Shown: positions 53,835 through 64,000 of the stretch, piece by piece
Numbering within the stretch: position 1 is the first letter of the stretch
How the letters are laid out: each line of letters opens with the position of its first letter
Notes under the pieces: model-generated
The model's database searches: none
What the model saw: only the letters and a program-made list of their open reading frames with translations
What the model was told of the DNA's origin: nothing
DNA from: Megamerina dolium
Lineage: Eukaryota > Arthropoda > Insecta > Diptera > Megamerinidae
DNA: 64,000 bases
Assembly: GCA_963854835.1 (NCBI GenBank)
Contig: OY978530.1
Location: 24,213,937 to 24,277,936 of the forward strand
Reading direction: 5' to 3'
Position numbers and translations under genes: made by a program

Positions 53835-55215
53835 GATATATGATCTGGTGATGTTTTCGCAAGGAAACGTGTCTCACTGCCCCTAGAGGGAGGGGCTAGC
53901 TCTAACTAATCGCAATTCAGACGTTATGTAGTTTGTTCTGCTCGCTATGTGATGGCATCTTTATTCTGTAATGAGGGTGTCATCATGTATCTAGTTCTGC
54001 TTGCTATGAGGATAATCAAAGTGGGTTTGGGACGCACCACATAAAAACTTGCTCTAATGAAAAATCGAACCATGCCTCGGATAAGCGCTACCTCTTTTGT
54101 TGATCACCCCCGAAAACGAAATAAGGACCATTATTTACGGATATGCATCTGGTCCCACTATAGGAAAGGTGCCTTTATCCACCTGGTTGATATCCTCGAC
54201 AAATTTAAGGCTGATATCACCGCACTTCAGGAAATGCGATGGACGGTACAGGCTTTCTCTAAAAATCATCCTGTGATATCTTATACCGGTCGCACTTGTG
54301 AACGACCAGCTTGCAACAATCCGCATAAAGCAAGATTTTTCAACATCAGCCTAACATGTGCCCAAGCCCCGACGGATGAGAAGGACGATGCGACCAAAGA
54401 GAGCGTTTTCAGCGCCTCGAAGAAGTTTATAATAGCTACTCCCGCCACGATATCAAAATTTTGCTTGGCGACTTTCATGACAGGGTGGGCAAGGAAGGTA
54501 CCTTTGGTTCAACTGTCGGAAAATTCAGCCTCCGCAAGAACGCTTCCGGAAACAGAATTATCGACTTTACTGCAGCACGAAACATCGTAATTAGTAGTAC
54601 CAGATTTCAACACCCCGACATCCATAAAGCGACGTGGCTGTCTCCAGATCAACAAACGAAAAACAAAATTGATCACGTGATGATTGATGGAATGCATTGG
54701 CGTTAAATTTATCGTCGTGCTAAAATCGACTCGGACACGAATGTAAGGAGATAGGGAAGTGTAGAGGCAAGATTGAGACTTAGAAATACGACAAAGAAGC
54801 TCCCTGAGGTTCTTTGTCATGACAAAAATGGGAATCTGGTTACAGATGTCTAGCGTGTACGGAGCTCATGGACGGAACGATTCTCTACGCTACTGAATGG
54901 CAACGCCCCAAACAATTCCGTCAGGGTGGCAGATCTTCCGAGATCCCCAATTACGGATGATGGTGTAGATGTTTCACCATCCGACTATGAAGAGGTCAGG
55001 GAGGCCATTTTTAGGCTGAAAAACAACAAAGTTGCAGATGCTGATGGCCAGTCAGTGCAGCATTCTCAGAGTTGGAAAGAGAGTCACATCTAATGGGTCT
55101 TACGGTGAACGAGGGCCAACTCCAATATTTTGTTCTGCGGAACGCATGCGAGTACTATATTGTACTTTTTTACGTCGTCAGAAATGTTTGTTGCTTCACT
55201 CCAAAATTTGAGAGA
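53806..55215 (+). mobile_element. Right arm of the inverted duplication (chimeric RTE/gag fragment)
   Basis: Reverse complement of 49110-50477. The 177-residue frame 54057-54590 is identical to the minus frame 50270-49737, and 54461-54706 equals 49866-49621. One difference is a block of about 47 bp (near 53879-53925, GCCCCTAGAGGGAGGGGCTA…) present only here. Similarity weakens beyond about 55150. It carries the same disabling frameshifts as the left arm. Confidence 0.93.
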
Positions 55216-55320
55216 ATGTAAAAAAAGAGTCGATGCTTTTTTCGACAACGTTGGCATAGGCAATCTCGGTGCGGAAATTGTGTTTTTCTGGTGAATATCA
55301 ATGTTCTCAGACATTATCGG
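55090..55320 (-). pseudogene. Gypsy-type gag N-terminal fragment
   Basis: The minus frame from ATG 55314 reads MSENIDIHQKNTISAPRLPM, then LKFWSEATNISDDVKKYNIV and LACVPQNKILELALV. This resembles the start of gag in some Ty3/gypsy elements (a conserved Trp, then a D..KY..V block). It is fused to RTE sequence at about 55117. The inner 110 bp of it is duplicated at 49110-49220, so the fusion predates the inverted duplication. Confidence 0.6.
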
Positions 55321-55700
55321 ATCTTCTTTTATAGTATTCTATTGAAAGCAAAAATCAATAATGCAGCTTAGTTGGTAATTACTCACACTAATTCAAACGT
55401 GTGTGGCAAATTCCAGATTAATTCGTTCGTGTCTACTGCGAACATCTGAGTCACCAATTATGACATTCAATTTACGCCAATCATTGATTATTTTATTAGT
55501 CTGTTAATTTTTCATGTTATCTTACTATACTTTATAAATTTTATAATGAAATGCTAATGCTATTCTACTATGCTAATCGTAATGTAGTTCATGGTTTGAC
55601 GATGAAAGAAAGAATGATAGATCGTGAACGATATTCTTACATATTTGATGTATCACGATGTTAATGTTAATGATTAATTTTAATGATATACTGAAGAAGA
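55321..55700. other. AT-rich DNA, no recognised gene
   Basis: No coding or repeat similarity recognised. On the minus strand it would be the leader region ahead of the gag start at 55314, but no LTR or primer-binding site is visible. Confidence 0.4.
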
Positions 55701-56310
55701 ATTAAAAAAGAGTAAAGTGACTTTGTTTAATTGTCAGCTACCAAACCATGAGTTTCACTTTTGCCCGCAGAAAGGAAGACGTCCAAATGTTTTGGATGCA
55801 AACAATATGGACATAAGAAGTCCAACCGTAGAGTTAGCAGCAAAATTATCTCGTGTAATAATAAAAAACGGTATGCACGTTCCATGTAAAATTAACAATT
55901 GTTTGCTGGAGAGTTTAGTAGACACAGGAAGTGACATTTGTGATATAGAGAAATTCCACTAAAAGTATATTAATACGATGATTGCATTGATTCTCGATTG
56001 TCGGTAGCAGGTTTAAGAGCAAACTCCAAGACTAATAGCTTCTGTATAACTAATGTTGAAATATCTGTAAAAATATTTGAAAATATTGAAATTCATGCTG
56101 TCAACAGTAATTTAATGCTGCCAGATATAGTAATTGCGATTAACCTATTGCAGTCGGCTATAGTCCAGATAGAGGAAGTAATACAAAAAGTGGAAAGTAT
56201 AGCAGAACAATTTGGTTACTCCCGAAAAATTATTGCAGATCTCGGTGGAGTGTTTACGTCTAATCATTTCCAAGATTATTATAAAGAACGTAAAATCTAA
56301 CTAATTTTCG
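55700..56310 (+). pseudogene. Ty3/gypsy gag-pol remnant: zinc knuckle, protease, then integrase piece
   Basis: 55770-55810 reads KCFGCKQYGHKKSN (zinc knuckle in one frame). 55860-55950 reads VPCKINNCLLESLVDTGSDI (retropepsin active site DTGS). 56000-56160 continues the protease-linker (VSVKIFENIEIH, MLPDIVIAINLLQ). The frame then jumps straight to IIADLGGVFTSNHFQDYYKE, the integrase segment with the second catalytic acidic residue (Asp in IIADLGG, usually DRG). RT and RNase H are deleted. Non-functional. Confidence 0.75.
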
Positions 56311-56329
56311 TTAAAATAAATTCATGAGT

Positions 56330-56630
56330 GAAAAAAGAATACGCGCACTCTTCCGTGTAGCTTTGCAAAGTTTTTGTCGAAAGAATACTAATAATAATAA
56401 TAAACTGATAATAAGAGATATTACATTAGATAGAATATAAGGAAAAATGCAAAAACAATGAGAGAGAGAGAGAGAGAGAGTGGGAGAAAAGAATGTGAAG
56501 GCGAAGGCGGGATGGGAAGTGTCGGCATAAACGGTGACCAACTTAACTATTCTACCAGTTCACCCCAAAATACACCGGCAGTGCTACGAGTTCACCCTGG
56601 GGTAGACATTCTGCCCCCTTGCAGGAATAT
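56330..56630 (-). repeat. LTR family A, copy 3, with polypurine tract
   Basis: On the minus strand CCTGCAAGGGGGCAGAA (about 56609-56626) is followed by TGTCTACCCCAGGG from 56608 down, the same junction as at 13908-13930. A GA repeat, (GA)n at 56459-56479, corresponds to the CT-rich block in copy 2. The low end near 56330 is approximate. Confidence 0.65.
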
Positions 56631-57088
56631 TCCAAAGGAGACACAAAATCCACACTATAGTGGGAAAATTATTAAACCAAATTAAAAAAGAAATTAAAAT
56701 AAAAGTTTAAAAAATACCGGGAATAAGAATTTGCAAAATTGCAAAATAAATTCAAAAAAGTAAACGAAAAAATTTATCAACTTGATATTAACTTGATGTT
56801 AATGATGTTGTTGCGGCAAAAGGTTGAGTACGGATCATCGAATCTGTTTTGATTTTGAGCGTAGCGATATTGGCGAATCCACTCGGTTGGGTAACAGGAA
56901 GTACGACATGAAATCAGTAACAGAGGGCTACATCGGGACCATTTCACGTTCGACATAATGATATGTAGATCACTGTACTGTAAGTAGGAAAACATTAATG
57001 ATGTTCATCAAAAGTGAAGTGTTAAACTGCATACAGATTTTGCCTCTTCTGATTCTAATAAGACGTAATAAGATTTCGTTTATGAGCT
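56631..57088. other. Probable 3' end of the LTR-A element and flanking DNA
   Basis: Upstream (minus) of the polypurine tract one expects the end of pol or env. The sequence is AT-rich with broken frames (longest 56995-56777, not recognised). No assignment is made. Confidence 0.35.
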
Positions 57089-57500
57089 TAGCAATCTTGG
57101 AAATCCTCCACTGAACCCGCCTCGAGGGTGCCGACTGGAAATAGATACCACAGTTTAGCCTGTACGATGTCAGGCGGTATCTAGCTAAGATAAGGGTAAG
57201 TTGGTGAGTGTTTGTTACTCTTCAATAGTACAGCATTCGGCAACGTACTCTTATCATGGTCGGAGGTGAGGGGCTGGATTAAGGTGTTAAGCGATCCGTG
57301 CCGAAAATCAGCCTGGCTGGGGGCCCCTTTTTCAAATAGCCCAGTCGCTAACGTGAGCTTACGGATACCTGGCGCCCTCCGTAATAAGTAGCCTTACCTG
57401 CGTACTGCGAATCTCTGCGCAGGCGGACATTTATTTCTTCGCAACTCGTGGGAACAAGATTGATTCAAAAAACTCAAAAACTGGATCTGGGGTTCCGGGG

Positions 57501-59071
57501 GTGTTAACGGGAGGAAGGGCGGACAATAAGGCGTCACCAGAGGCCGAGCTGTTAGCTGCACCACTCGTTCCCACCTCTGGAACTCAGAACGAAATTCCTG
57601 CAATGGCGGACAGCACTGCCTCATACGAAGTAGTGCTGATAGCCACGGCGGGAAAAGTAGTGGAGGGGATGGCGGAAAATGAGGCATCCATAGAAGCCGA
57701 GCTTTTAGCCAGCCCAAAATCAATGGCAGAATCTGTTGCGGCGGACGCAACGGGTCTCGGAAGACCTAAGCCGGCGGCTGCGATGGTGTTGAATGAAGAG
57801 GACGGTGTCACCAGGTCGGCAGGGAAGCCGGTTTGGAGGCAGCGTAAAATATCTGGCCGAACATCTGATGGTGTGGACGAAGACGCTCCTAGTGGAGCGG
57901 AATCGTTAGCTTTATCAGGTGTAAGCGAATCCTGTTGAAGAAACGGGAGAAGCAGAAGCGAAAGAGACAACGTAAAAAGTCCATGAAGTCGTCGGAGAAG
58001 ACCATTGAGCAGCTCTCGGGCCAACTCAGTGGACTTCTGCAAGATGTGTCGACCTTGGAGGTGGAGAACTCGGGGAAGAGGTTCAGGGGCGATAGCTCCG
58101 GAACCACTTTGAAAAGTTCAACGCCTGAGGAGCCTCATCCGAAGACGACGGAGGGGCCAATTGAGGTGGATGCTGGGAAGGATGGACAACCGTCCCTTGA
58201 GAAGGTTGATAATTCTTCTATGCAGACACCAAAAGGGGCAAATGCTCGGCCAATTATAAAGGCCGTCAGTCGCTCCGAAAGGGGCTCGAGGCCCAAGCCT
58301 AACACGGGTAGAGTAGCTCTGGGAACGACGGGACAGGGAAATCCGACGTCGGGGGGTGATGAGCGGGGTGGACAATCTGGAAAGATTGTTAACCCAGCGA
58401 ACTCACAGTCCTCGCATGCGGAACCTGGGCCGAGCGGTCTTGGCAGAGCGCCTAAACGTCGGGCTGAACAGGCAAAGGGCGAGCCCACCAGGGAGAGGAA
58501 GACTTACGCTCAAGTAGTGGAAGCTGACCTCATTATGGGAGTCATGGACTTGTCACTAGAGGGGCGTCTGGAGGATACTCATCTGAGTACCTTCAAGGTA
58601 TCTTTGTTGGATGCCATGGAGTCCCTTGAAGACGATGTCAATGACATTGGATTTGTCGGCAGGGCAAGGGTGGAGAGCGGATTGTTTGTACTAATGTGCA
58701 AAAATCAGCTATCCAAGCAATGGCTGTGCAAGACAGTGGAGCACCTAACCGGTTTGTGGGAGGGTGCGAAGCTCTAATGTGACAGCCTAACTGCCTTGTC
58801 GACAAAGAGGAAGATGGTGATTGTTGCTCATGGCAATGCTGTGGCCAGCGACATCATACTTAGAAGGCTGCAGCGTCAGAACGTCTGTGTGAAGGACACT
58901 TCCAAATGGAGTGTTATCCGCACAGAAGGTTTTGGCGAGGCAGAAAGGGCAGGTGTCGTACTCACCGTGCTGTGTCCTAAGGAGGACGCGGAGGCCGACA
59001 GTATCGCAGGGGGGAGACTCAACTGCGGTCTTGAAGAGGCCGTCGTTAAATTCCAGAAAGATGCAGTATGA
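57501..59071 (+). pseudogene. LOA-type ORF1 (nucleic-acid-binding gag-like protein), broken
   Basis: Three frames in series. 57501-57938 (Ala/Glu-rich, low complexity) is followed by 57935-58777 after a one-step frame change: a basic start (KKREKQKRKRQRKKSMKSSE), a coiled-coil-like stretch (LSGLLQDVSTLEVENS), a Pro/Gly/Arg-rich middle, and RKTYAQVVEADLIMGVMDLS leading to a folded C-terminal domain ending LTGLWEGAKL. After two stops, 58796-59071 continues it (KRKMVIVAHGNAVASDIILR, WSVIRTEGFGEAERAGVVLT). The C-terminal part resembles a conserved domain often found in Jockey-group ORF1 proteins. Such proteins bind element RNA. Confidence 0.7.
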
Positions 59072-59159
59072 GGGGTGCGACGCTGCTCCTGGCGTGGGGC
59101 TAGTGGCAGATTCTGCAAGGAAGAAGCCATTAGGGCGGGAGGTGGTCCCGCGCCAGGAA

Positions 59160-59600
59160 CCACTAAATGTGTGTCAACTCAATATTCACCACAGCAAAGC
59201 AGCATCAGCAATGATGGTGCGGAGCTTCGATGAGGATGAGCTTGACATTGCACTAGTTCAGGAGCCCTGGATCCTTCATGGAAGGATCAAAGGCCTATCT
59301 GCACAAAAGACCACTTTATCCACAAACAGAGGGGAAGTTGAGGACATGCATTTTAGTTAGACATGGGATACGTGCAATTCTAATGTCTAACTTGTGTTCA
59401 CCGGATCTCACAGTAGTGAGAATAGGTGACGGTGCGGGATCATTTATGATCGCATCAGCATACCTTCCATACGATTCTCCAGACGAACCACCTTCGAGAG
59501 AGGTGGAAGCTCCAATAGGGGAACAGAACCGACCTTTGTCGACGCACGTCGTTGCGAGGTTATTGATGTTACTCTGACTAATGTCAAAATGTTGGATAGG
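59160..59600 (+). pseudogene. LOA-type ORF2 endonuclease, deleted and frameshifted
   Basis: LNVCQLNIHHSKAASAMMVR and DELDIALVQEPWILHGRIKG (first catalytic Asn and Glu regions) lie at 59165-59300. A frameshift near 59310 leads to LVRHGIRAILMSNLCSPDLT and MIASAYLPYDSPDEPPS. The sequence then jumps to VIDVTLTNVK near 59560, which belongs near the end of the domain, so the GDFNAH-type centre has been deleted. The final DHRAIQF motif is in the next frame (59637-59660). Confidence 0.8.
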
Positions 59601-61124
59601 ATTTTGGATTGGAGGGTTGTGGATAGACTAACCATGTCGGACCACAGGGCCATTCAGTTTGGGATTAAGTCCGATAAAAGACATAAGAACGGCTGTAGAA
59701 TGGTAAGAATACCGAAACGAACGGATTGTACAAGGTACTTCGAAGTTCTGAAGGAATTATTGCCAAGGAGGTTTAGGAGACCTAGAACAACCGCAGATGT
59801 TGAGTATCAGGTGAGGGCTATCAGCTTAGCCATGATCAAAGCATGTGAAGCTTCATGTCCTCTGACGGTAGTGGACGAAGGAGATCCCACTCGATGGTGG
59901 AATGGGGAACTGGAATCCATGAAAAAGGAGACAAGGAAGGCTTTGAATCGTCACATGAGAGGGGACCCTAACGCATGGGACGACTACAAGTCAAAGAAAA
60001 GGGAGCTGGAGAAGACTCTACGCAACCGTAAAAGGAAAACGTGGAGGGAATTTTGCTCAAATATGCAAGATATGACCGATGTATATAGATTACAGAGGAT
60101 CATATCAAAAGACCCGGTTTCAAAGTTGGATTAATTCGCAAAACGAATGAATCCTTTACAGAGACAATCGGAGAGTCACTGAGATACCTGATGGAGGTGC
60201 ATTTTCCAGGAAGCTTTAGATCGGAAGATCCTTGGGAAGCGACCCGCAAGGGTGCAAACAGGAATGAAAGATTGGAAGCTGAAAGGATAGTCACCAGAGA
60301 TGGAGTGATAAACGCCATTAAACGTTTCTTTCCATTCAAAACAGCGGGTACAGACGGGATATTTCCAGCCCTATTTCAGTGGGGTGCAGAAGCTCTGGTT
60401 GACAGGCTTCTGGGAATATTTATTACTTGCCTGGCTACAGGATATATTCCGACTCAATGGAGAGAGACTAAGGTTGTCTTTCTTCCAAAGCCGGGAAAAA
60501 GGGACTACTCAGAGGCTAAATATTTCCGGCCGGTTTGCTTGACCTCCTTTCTGTTTAAATGTATGGACGGAGTACTGGCGGACTACATGGAAAGGACAAC
60601 GCTTCTGACAAAACCACTGAGCAGGTGTCAGCACGCGTACAGAGCTGGCAAATCCACTGAAAGGGCCCTGCACGAACTCGTTCGCGTAGCGGAGAGAGAA
60701 CTGTTTTGTGGAGGGATATCTATGTCTACTTTTATGGATATAGAAGGTACCTTCGATAAGATTGGTTTCGATAAGCTAAGGATGGCCCTTGCTACTCGTG
60801 CAGTCAACCCAACCATTATAAGGTAGGTGGACAGCATGCTGAGGAAAAGGGCCAGAAGGGAAAAGGGCGAACAAGACCCAGATGGGTCTTGTTGATGGGG
60901 AGGATGCTGATATTTGCAGATTATGCATGGAAGAGGCAGAGACAGCGGCGCACATAGTGTGCCAGTGTCCTGCATTGGCAAGCAGGAGGATGTCCACACT
61001 GGGTCGCCAATTTATTGATGAACTCGAAATGTGGAACATACCCCACAAAGAGATGCTTGAAATAACGCGTGATGTTATTATGAGGAAGGAAGTAGAAGAA
61101 TTCTGCAACCGAACAAATAATTAA
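59589..61124 (+). pseudogene. LOA-type ORF2 linker, RT and C-terminus, with deletion of the RT active site
   Basis: 59589-60134 gives the endonuclease end (LTMSDHRAIQFGI) and the linker (DPTRWWNGELESMKKETRKA). A stop at 60132 and a frame change follow. 60191-60826 is open: RSEDPWEATRKGANRNE, FPFKTAGTDGIFPALFQWGA, VVFLPKPGKRDYSEAKYFRP, QHAYRAGKSTERALHELVRV and FMDIEGTFDKIG (box with the first catalytic Asp). The sequence then jumps near 60850 to the C-terminal CRLCMEEAETAAHIVCQCPA zinc-like motif and ends at 61124. The YADD box and everything up to the zinc motif are missing; the homologous fragment at 47560-47700 contains part of that region. Confidence 0.85.
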
Positions 61125-61209
61125 CACACGATTTGAGGGACGAAAAGGGACCCATATAAGTGGTCTGATTCGGCTAATCCCTAAAATATATATATAGCAA
61201 TCTTGGAAA

Positions 61210-61414
61210 GATTATGATCACCTCTACATAAAGAGTAGTGATCTATCAGTTTCTTTCAGGGTATATATATAATATGGGGGCCTTTCACATGATCTTCATT
61301 CCATCGTTGATAGAAAGATCATTGACAAATCTGCTAGCTGAAAGCCTCGGGTTGAGATATGCGAATTGGTACTCGTAACAAATCGAATATACCGCTCATG
61401 CAGGATGTGTTGGA
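61210..61414. other. Unassigned flanking DNA
   Basis: Continuation of the pre-insertion sequence that ends at 57103. It includes a small near-palindrome (GATAGAAAGATCATTGAC region) and no gene. Confidence 0.35.
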
Positions 61415-62400
61415 TCAGTAAGGTCTACTTTCCATCATACAGTATGTATATGTATTCCATTTTTGTCTGCGAGAATGGCAGAATTGGACATGTACCGTTA
61501 ATTTAAGAAATTCAGAAAATATATATCGAAAATATAAATTTTCTCTGCATACGATATTGTGCGATGACCTATCCATTATCATATTCATTTTTCGAATTGT
61601 GATTTCATTTAGATCATCGTTGAAACTGTCGGTGATATTTATAGTTAATGAGTCTATGCTTCGAATGTATTTGCTACAACATTTTTTAATCGTAGGTAGA
61701 GTTTGAGCATTTAGTCTGTAGCGTATGAGAGAATTGTAGTTCAGATGACCCAAACGTTTGTGCCATATTGTAATCGATTCCACTCGAATATGCTTTGTAC
61801 TCGCACTCATTAGTACCTGTTCATGTTCACTCGCATAATATAGACCATTTCTCTTTTCAGTTCGAATAATTTCTTCATCATTCTTATTGCTTCATTATTT
61901 TGGAAGATCACCTTATATCCGTTGTCCGTTGCTTTGCTTACTGAGGTTCGATTTTCGGTACTAGTAACGTTTTATATAAATAAAGCGGTTCCGTCCGCTG
62001 TCGAATACATATCTTGGTTTTTACTGTGCTATTTGCTGCGACACTTATCCTCTGATCGTTAGCTAACTTGACGTGATTTTCTGACACGTTTTTGGATATA
62101 TCTATGAATTTTGATTAATCTGCGCACATGTGTGACTTAGTTCCACTCTCCAGACACCACATCAAATGTTTCTTTGACACCTGTGAGGCAACATTTACTG
62201 ATTAGAGTGAGCTCTTCACGATAAAACCCTGTTCAAAATCACTGTCAGATGTTTACGTTTTCAGTATTCGCCTTACAATCCTTGGCGATATAGCCTCGCC
62301 TACCGCAATTAAAACAGTTAACAATTCTATTTCTGTTCGGCATTTTTGTTTGGTTTCATATGTCGAACGCTTAGGACATTGATTTTATTGTTGCGGTTTT
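61415..62400 (-). pseudogene. Copia-type gag-pol fragment: zinc knuckle, protease, pre-integrase
   Basis: Minus order: NRIVNCFNCGRRGYIAKDCK (CCHC zinc knuckle, about 62330-62270), WCLESGTKSHMCADQSKFI (protease region with the usual DSG changed to ESG, about 62165-62105), a decayed linker, then SITIWHKRLGHLNYNSLIRY (pre-integrase domain, 61790-61725) and a last stretch to 61415. Integrase, RT and RNase H are missing. Frames are broken between the pieces. The errantivirus-type LTR abuts it at about 62460. Confidence 0.82.
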
Positions 62401-62459
62401 CCTTCTTTCTGTCGCCTACTTCTAATAAACAAGTACATACAGTAGTTACGGCTGGATAT

Positions 62460-62882
62460 AGTTAGGTTAATGAAACACGTTTGTGTCTCTTTTGAGTGTA
62501 TCTTTACGACTGATTTATTGAAATTCTTTTTCTTACATTCAAACAAAGGTGTACATAGGTGCAGAGTGATTAAATAAAGATGTATATAAACTTATTCCTA
62601 AAGATACAAATGCAGACTTATTCCTAAAGATACAAATGCAGACTTGTTCCTAAGAATACAAATTCACATTTCGTAGTTTAACTATTGTTGACATAATAGT
62701 CACGTACAATCGGTTTCATATTGCGAATAGATGCAGTGTCCGAAACAGTAGAATGCAGAAACTTGTAAACGGATACAGCTGCACAAATAAAGTTAATCTG
62801 TATGTGGGAATGTGTTCATGATGTGTGGGAAGGTTTTGGGAAGTGAGTACAGGGTGTTCATGCGAGTGGTTCGCATGTGACT
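62460..62882 (-). repeat. 3' LTR of a gypsy/errantivirus-type element
   Basis: In element orientation it begins AGTCACATGCGAACCACT at 62882, directly after the polypurine tract GAGGGGTGGAGG (62883-62894), and ends CATTAACCTAACT at 62460. AGT…ACT ends are usual for gypsy-group LTRs. It contains a 26-bp unit (TTCCTAAAGATACAAATGCA…) repeated three times at about 62594-62670. The 5' LTR lies beyond the window. Confidence 0.75.
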
Positions 62883-62939
62883 CCTCCACCCCTCGATTCA
62901 ACAGTCCCTGTTGAACTTGGGTGTACAGACAGATCAACA

Positions 62940-64000
62940 TTTACATTATTGCTTTTTGTTCTTTTTTTATTTCTTATAAACACTAGGCAACTAACCAATA
63001 TTACTACCATTACCAGTATTATTAGGAACGTATGAATACCTTAATTTATGTTCTTATGCATTTCTAGTTCATTAATTCTTTTAATGTTTTCCACTTGATT
63101 TACAATAATTTCTGAAAAGGTTAGTTGTTTTTCAAATCCTAATTCATGTGTGTTGTTTTCGGGGAATGAATATTTTTCTTGTACAGTAATTTTTGAATTT
63201 TGAAATGTTTCTCCATTTATTTCGAGTTTACAATTGTAGAAATTTATTAATACGTTGTTTCTTAATCTTATTTCCGTACTGTCGCAGTTTTGTATCAATT
63301 TTATATTATTGGCATACTTAATTAATATGGAGTCATCTTCGCTGATTTCAATAATTGTTTAATTATTGAACCTTAATTTACAATTATTCCTCACAATGCA
63401 AGATTTACTTTCTTTTAAACTATTTAGAAGGACTCCTTCTGCGTGTTCGTAAAGTTTATTATTTATATTGATTACATAGGCATTATTTTCGTCAATTTCC
63501 AAAAATTGTGTGTTTGGTAGCGGTGTAAGTAACGTCAAGTCTGTCGTAATATAATTTGTTGGTATTTTTATTGTTATAATTAAAGAGTCATCTTTGTACG
63601 ATAGTATTCCCAATTTCGCGGATTTTAGCTTGTAATAGTCAATTTGGAATCTTTCAATTCCGCTGTAAAGATGTTGTCTTGAATTCGTCCTATTTTGTCT
63701 TCTAAATATTTGATTTTAGACATCTGGTCCGAGAACAAGATATGTTTAATTATTTCGTCATTTTTATTTTTGTTCTATTATTTTCTATTGTATTCTTTAG
63801 TAAGTTGATAGTTTCATTAAAGTGTTCGTTTATATAGATTTGGTTGTTTACTGTTTGTATGATATTATGGTTATTTTTATCTGTTGTTTCCAGGTGGTTT
63901 AAAATCTCGTTTCTATCGTCTTCGTCCATTAATCCAAAAAGCCATTTATGTGCCGACCCAATGACATTTATTAATCCTCTTTTTCTTCTGTGAGTATCAG
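62940..64000 (-). pseudogene. Errantivirus-type env remnant (5' part outside window)
   Basis: Entering at 64000 on the minus strand, a basic RRKRG motif is followed by a glycine-rich hydrophobic stretch (LINVIGSAHKWLFG), the furin-site/fusion-peptide pattern of F-type envelope proteins. Then come a helical region with stops near 63720, an open stretch 63613-63359 (IKIPTNYITTDLTLLTPLPN, ESKSCIVRNNCKLRF) and an open stretch 63298-63041 ending in a helical stem. A strongly hydrophobic segment encoded at about 63030-62975 in another frame looks like the membrane anchor. Stops and frameshifts separate the pieces, so the gene is not functional. It sits directly upstream of the polypurine tract and 3' LTR, as in gypsy-type endogenous retroviruses of insects. 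Confidence 0.75.

Larger units (their letters stand above)
57104..61194 (+). mobile_element. LOA/Jockey-type LINE with 15-bp target-site duplication
   Basis: TAGCAATCTTGGAAA occurs at 57089-57103 and again at 61195-61209, directly outside the element, an exact target-site duplication. The element has a GC-richer 5' leader (57104-57500), ORF1 (57501-59071), ORF2 (about 59160-61124) and a 3' untranslated part ending in a short (AT)n tail. At 4.09 kb it is shorter than complete LOA elements because of internal deletions in ORF2. Its composition differs clearly from the AT-rich surroundings. Confidence 0.9.

Noticed and set aside
56459..56480. (GA)n repeat as a regulatory GAGA-factor site
   Set aside because: GAGA-like repeats can bind a factor in flies, but here the run corresponds to the pyrimidine-rich block of an LTR family, and nothing else supports a regulatory role.
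57394..58488. Minus-strand frames over the LOA ORF1
   Set aside because: They are Pro/Ser/Leu-rich by virtue of the GC-rich, Gly/Arg/Glu-coding plus strand; the plus strand gives a continuous LINE ORF1-ORF2 order.

Overview
This window reads as repeat-dense intergenic chromatin from an insect, most likely a dipteran; a tephritid-type fruit fly fits best. The case rests on AT-rich DNA with long (TA)n arrays and on the families present: DD41D ('rosa'-type), irritans-, mauritiana- and mellifera-like mariners, Tc1, Tigger/pogo and piggyBac DNA transposons, RTE, R1, LOA/Jockey-type LINEs, BEL/Pao, Ty3/gypsy (some with env) and copia retroelements, and a tRNA-derived SINE. No bacterial gene structure, rRNA or functional tRNA gene is seen. 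No host gene can be named; one short open frame (39766-40093, minus) might be a host exon.

Layout. 1-2470: RTE LINE (minus), truncated by the window edge, then a Jockey-like fragment. 3744-11392: a chain of four DNA transposons, Tc1 (3845-5866, carrying a SINE), Tigger (5877-8422), irritans-type mariner (8495-9821) and a core-less piggyBac (9893-11308), joined only by TA-repeat DNA. 11392-17510: LTRs, BEL gag, DD41D mariner and gypsy pol remains. 17590-20660: two RTE remains in opposite orientation around a palindrome with a (TA)n loop. 21878-27860: piggyBac, gypsy, mariner and BEL remains, the last followed by an env-like region split by a SINE. 27983-28304: long (TA)n. 28650-37090: an R1 LINE interrupted by a complete BEL/Pao element (28857-36489) with two identical 276-bp LTRs and one 1735-residue polyprotein. 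37420-39060: two broken mariners. 40500-48140: RTE, Jockey-group LINE, gypsy, BEL and LOA remains. 48155-55320: RTE fragments, including an inverted duplication (about 49110-50477 against 53806-55215) around a cluster of small DNA transposons. 57104-61194: a LOA-type LINE with a 15-bp target-site duplication and internal deletions. 61415-62400: copia remains. 62460-64000: the 3' LTR and env region of a gypsy/errantivirus-type element running off the window.

Only three reading frames look intact: the Tigger transposase (589 aa), the BEL polyprotein (1735 aa) and the two-exon piggyBac-derived ORF that has kept its ends but lost its catalytic core. Most other coding matches carry stops, frameshifts or deletions. 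The parts do not form a pathway. What ties the window together is its history: repeated use of TA dinucleotides as targets, nesting (SINE in Tc1, BEL in R1, SINE in env) and inverted duplication. All family assignments come from reading motifs by eye, without database searches.
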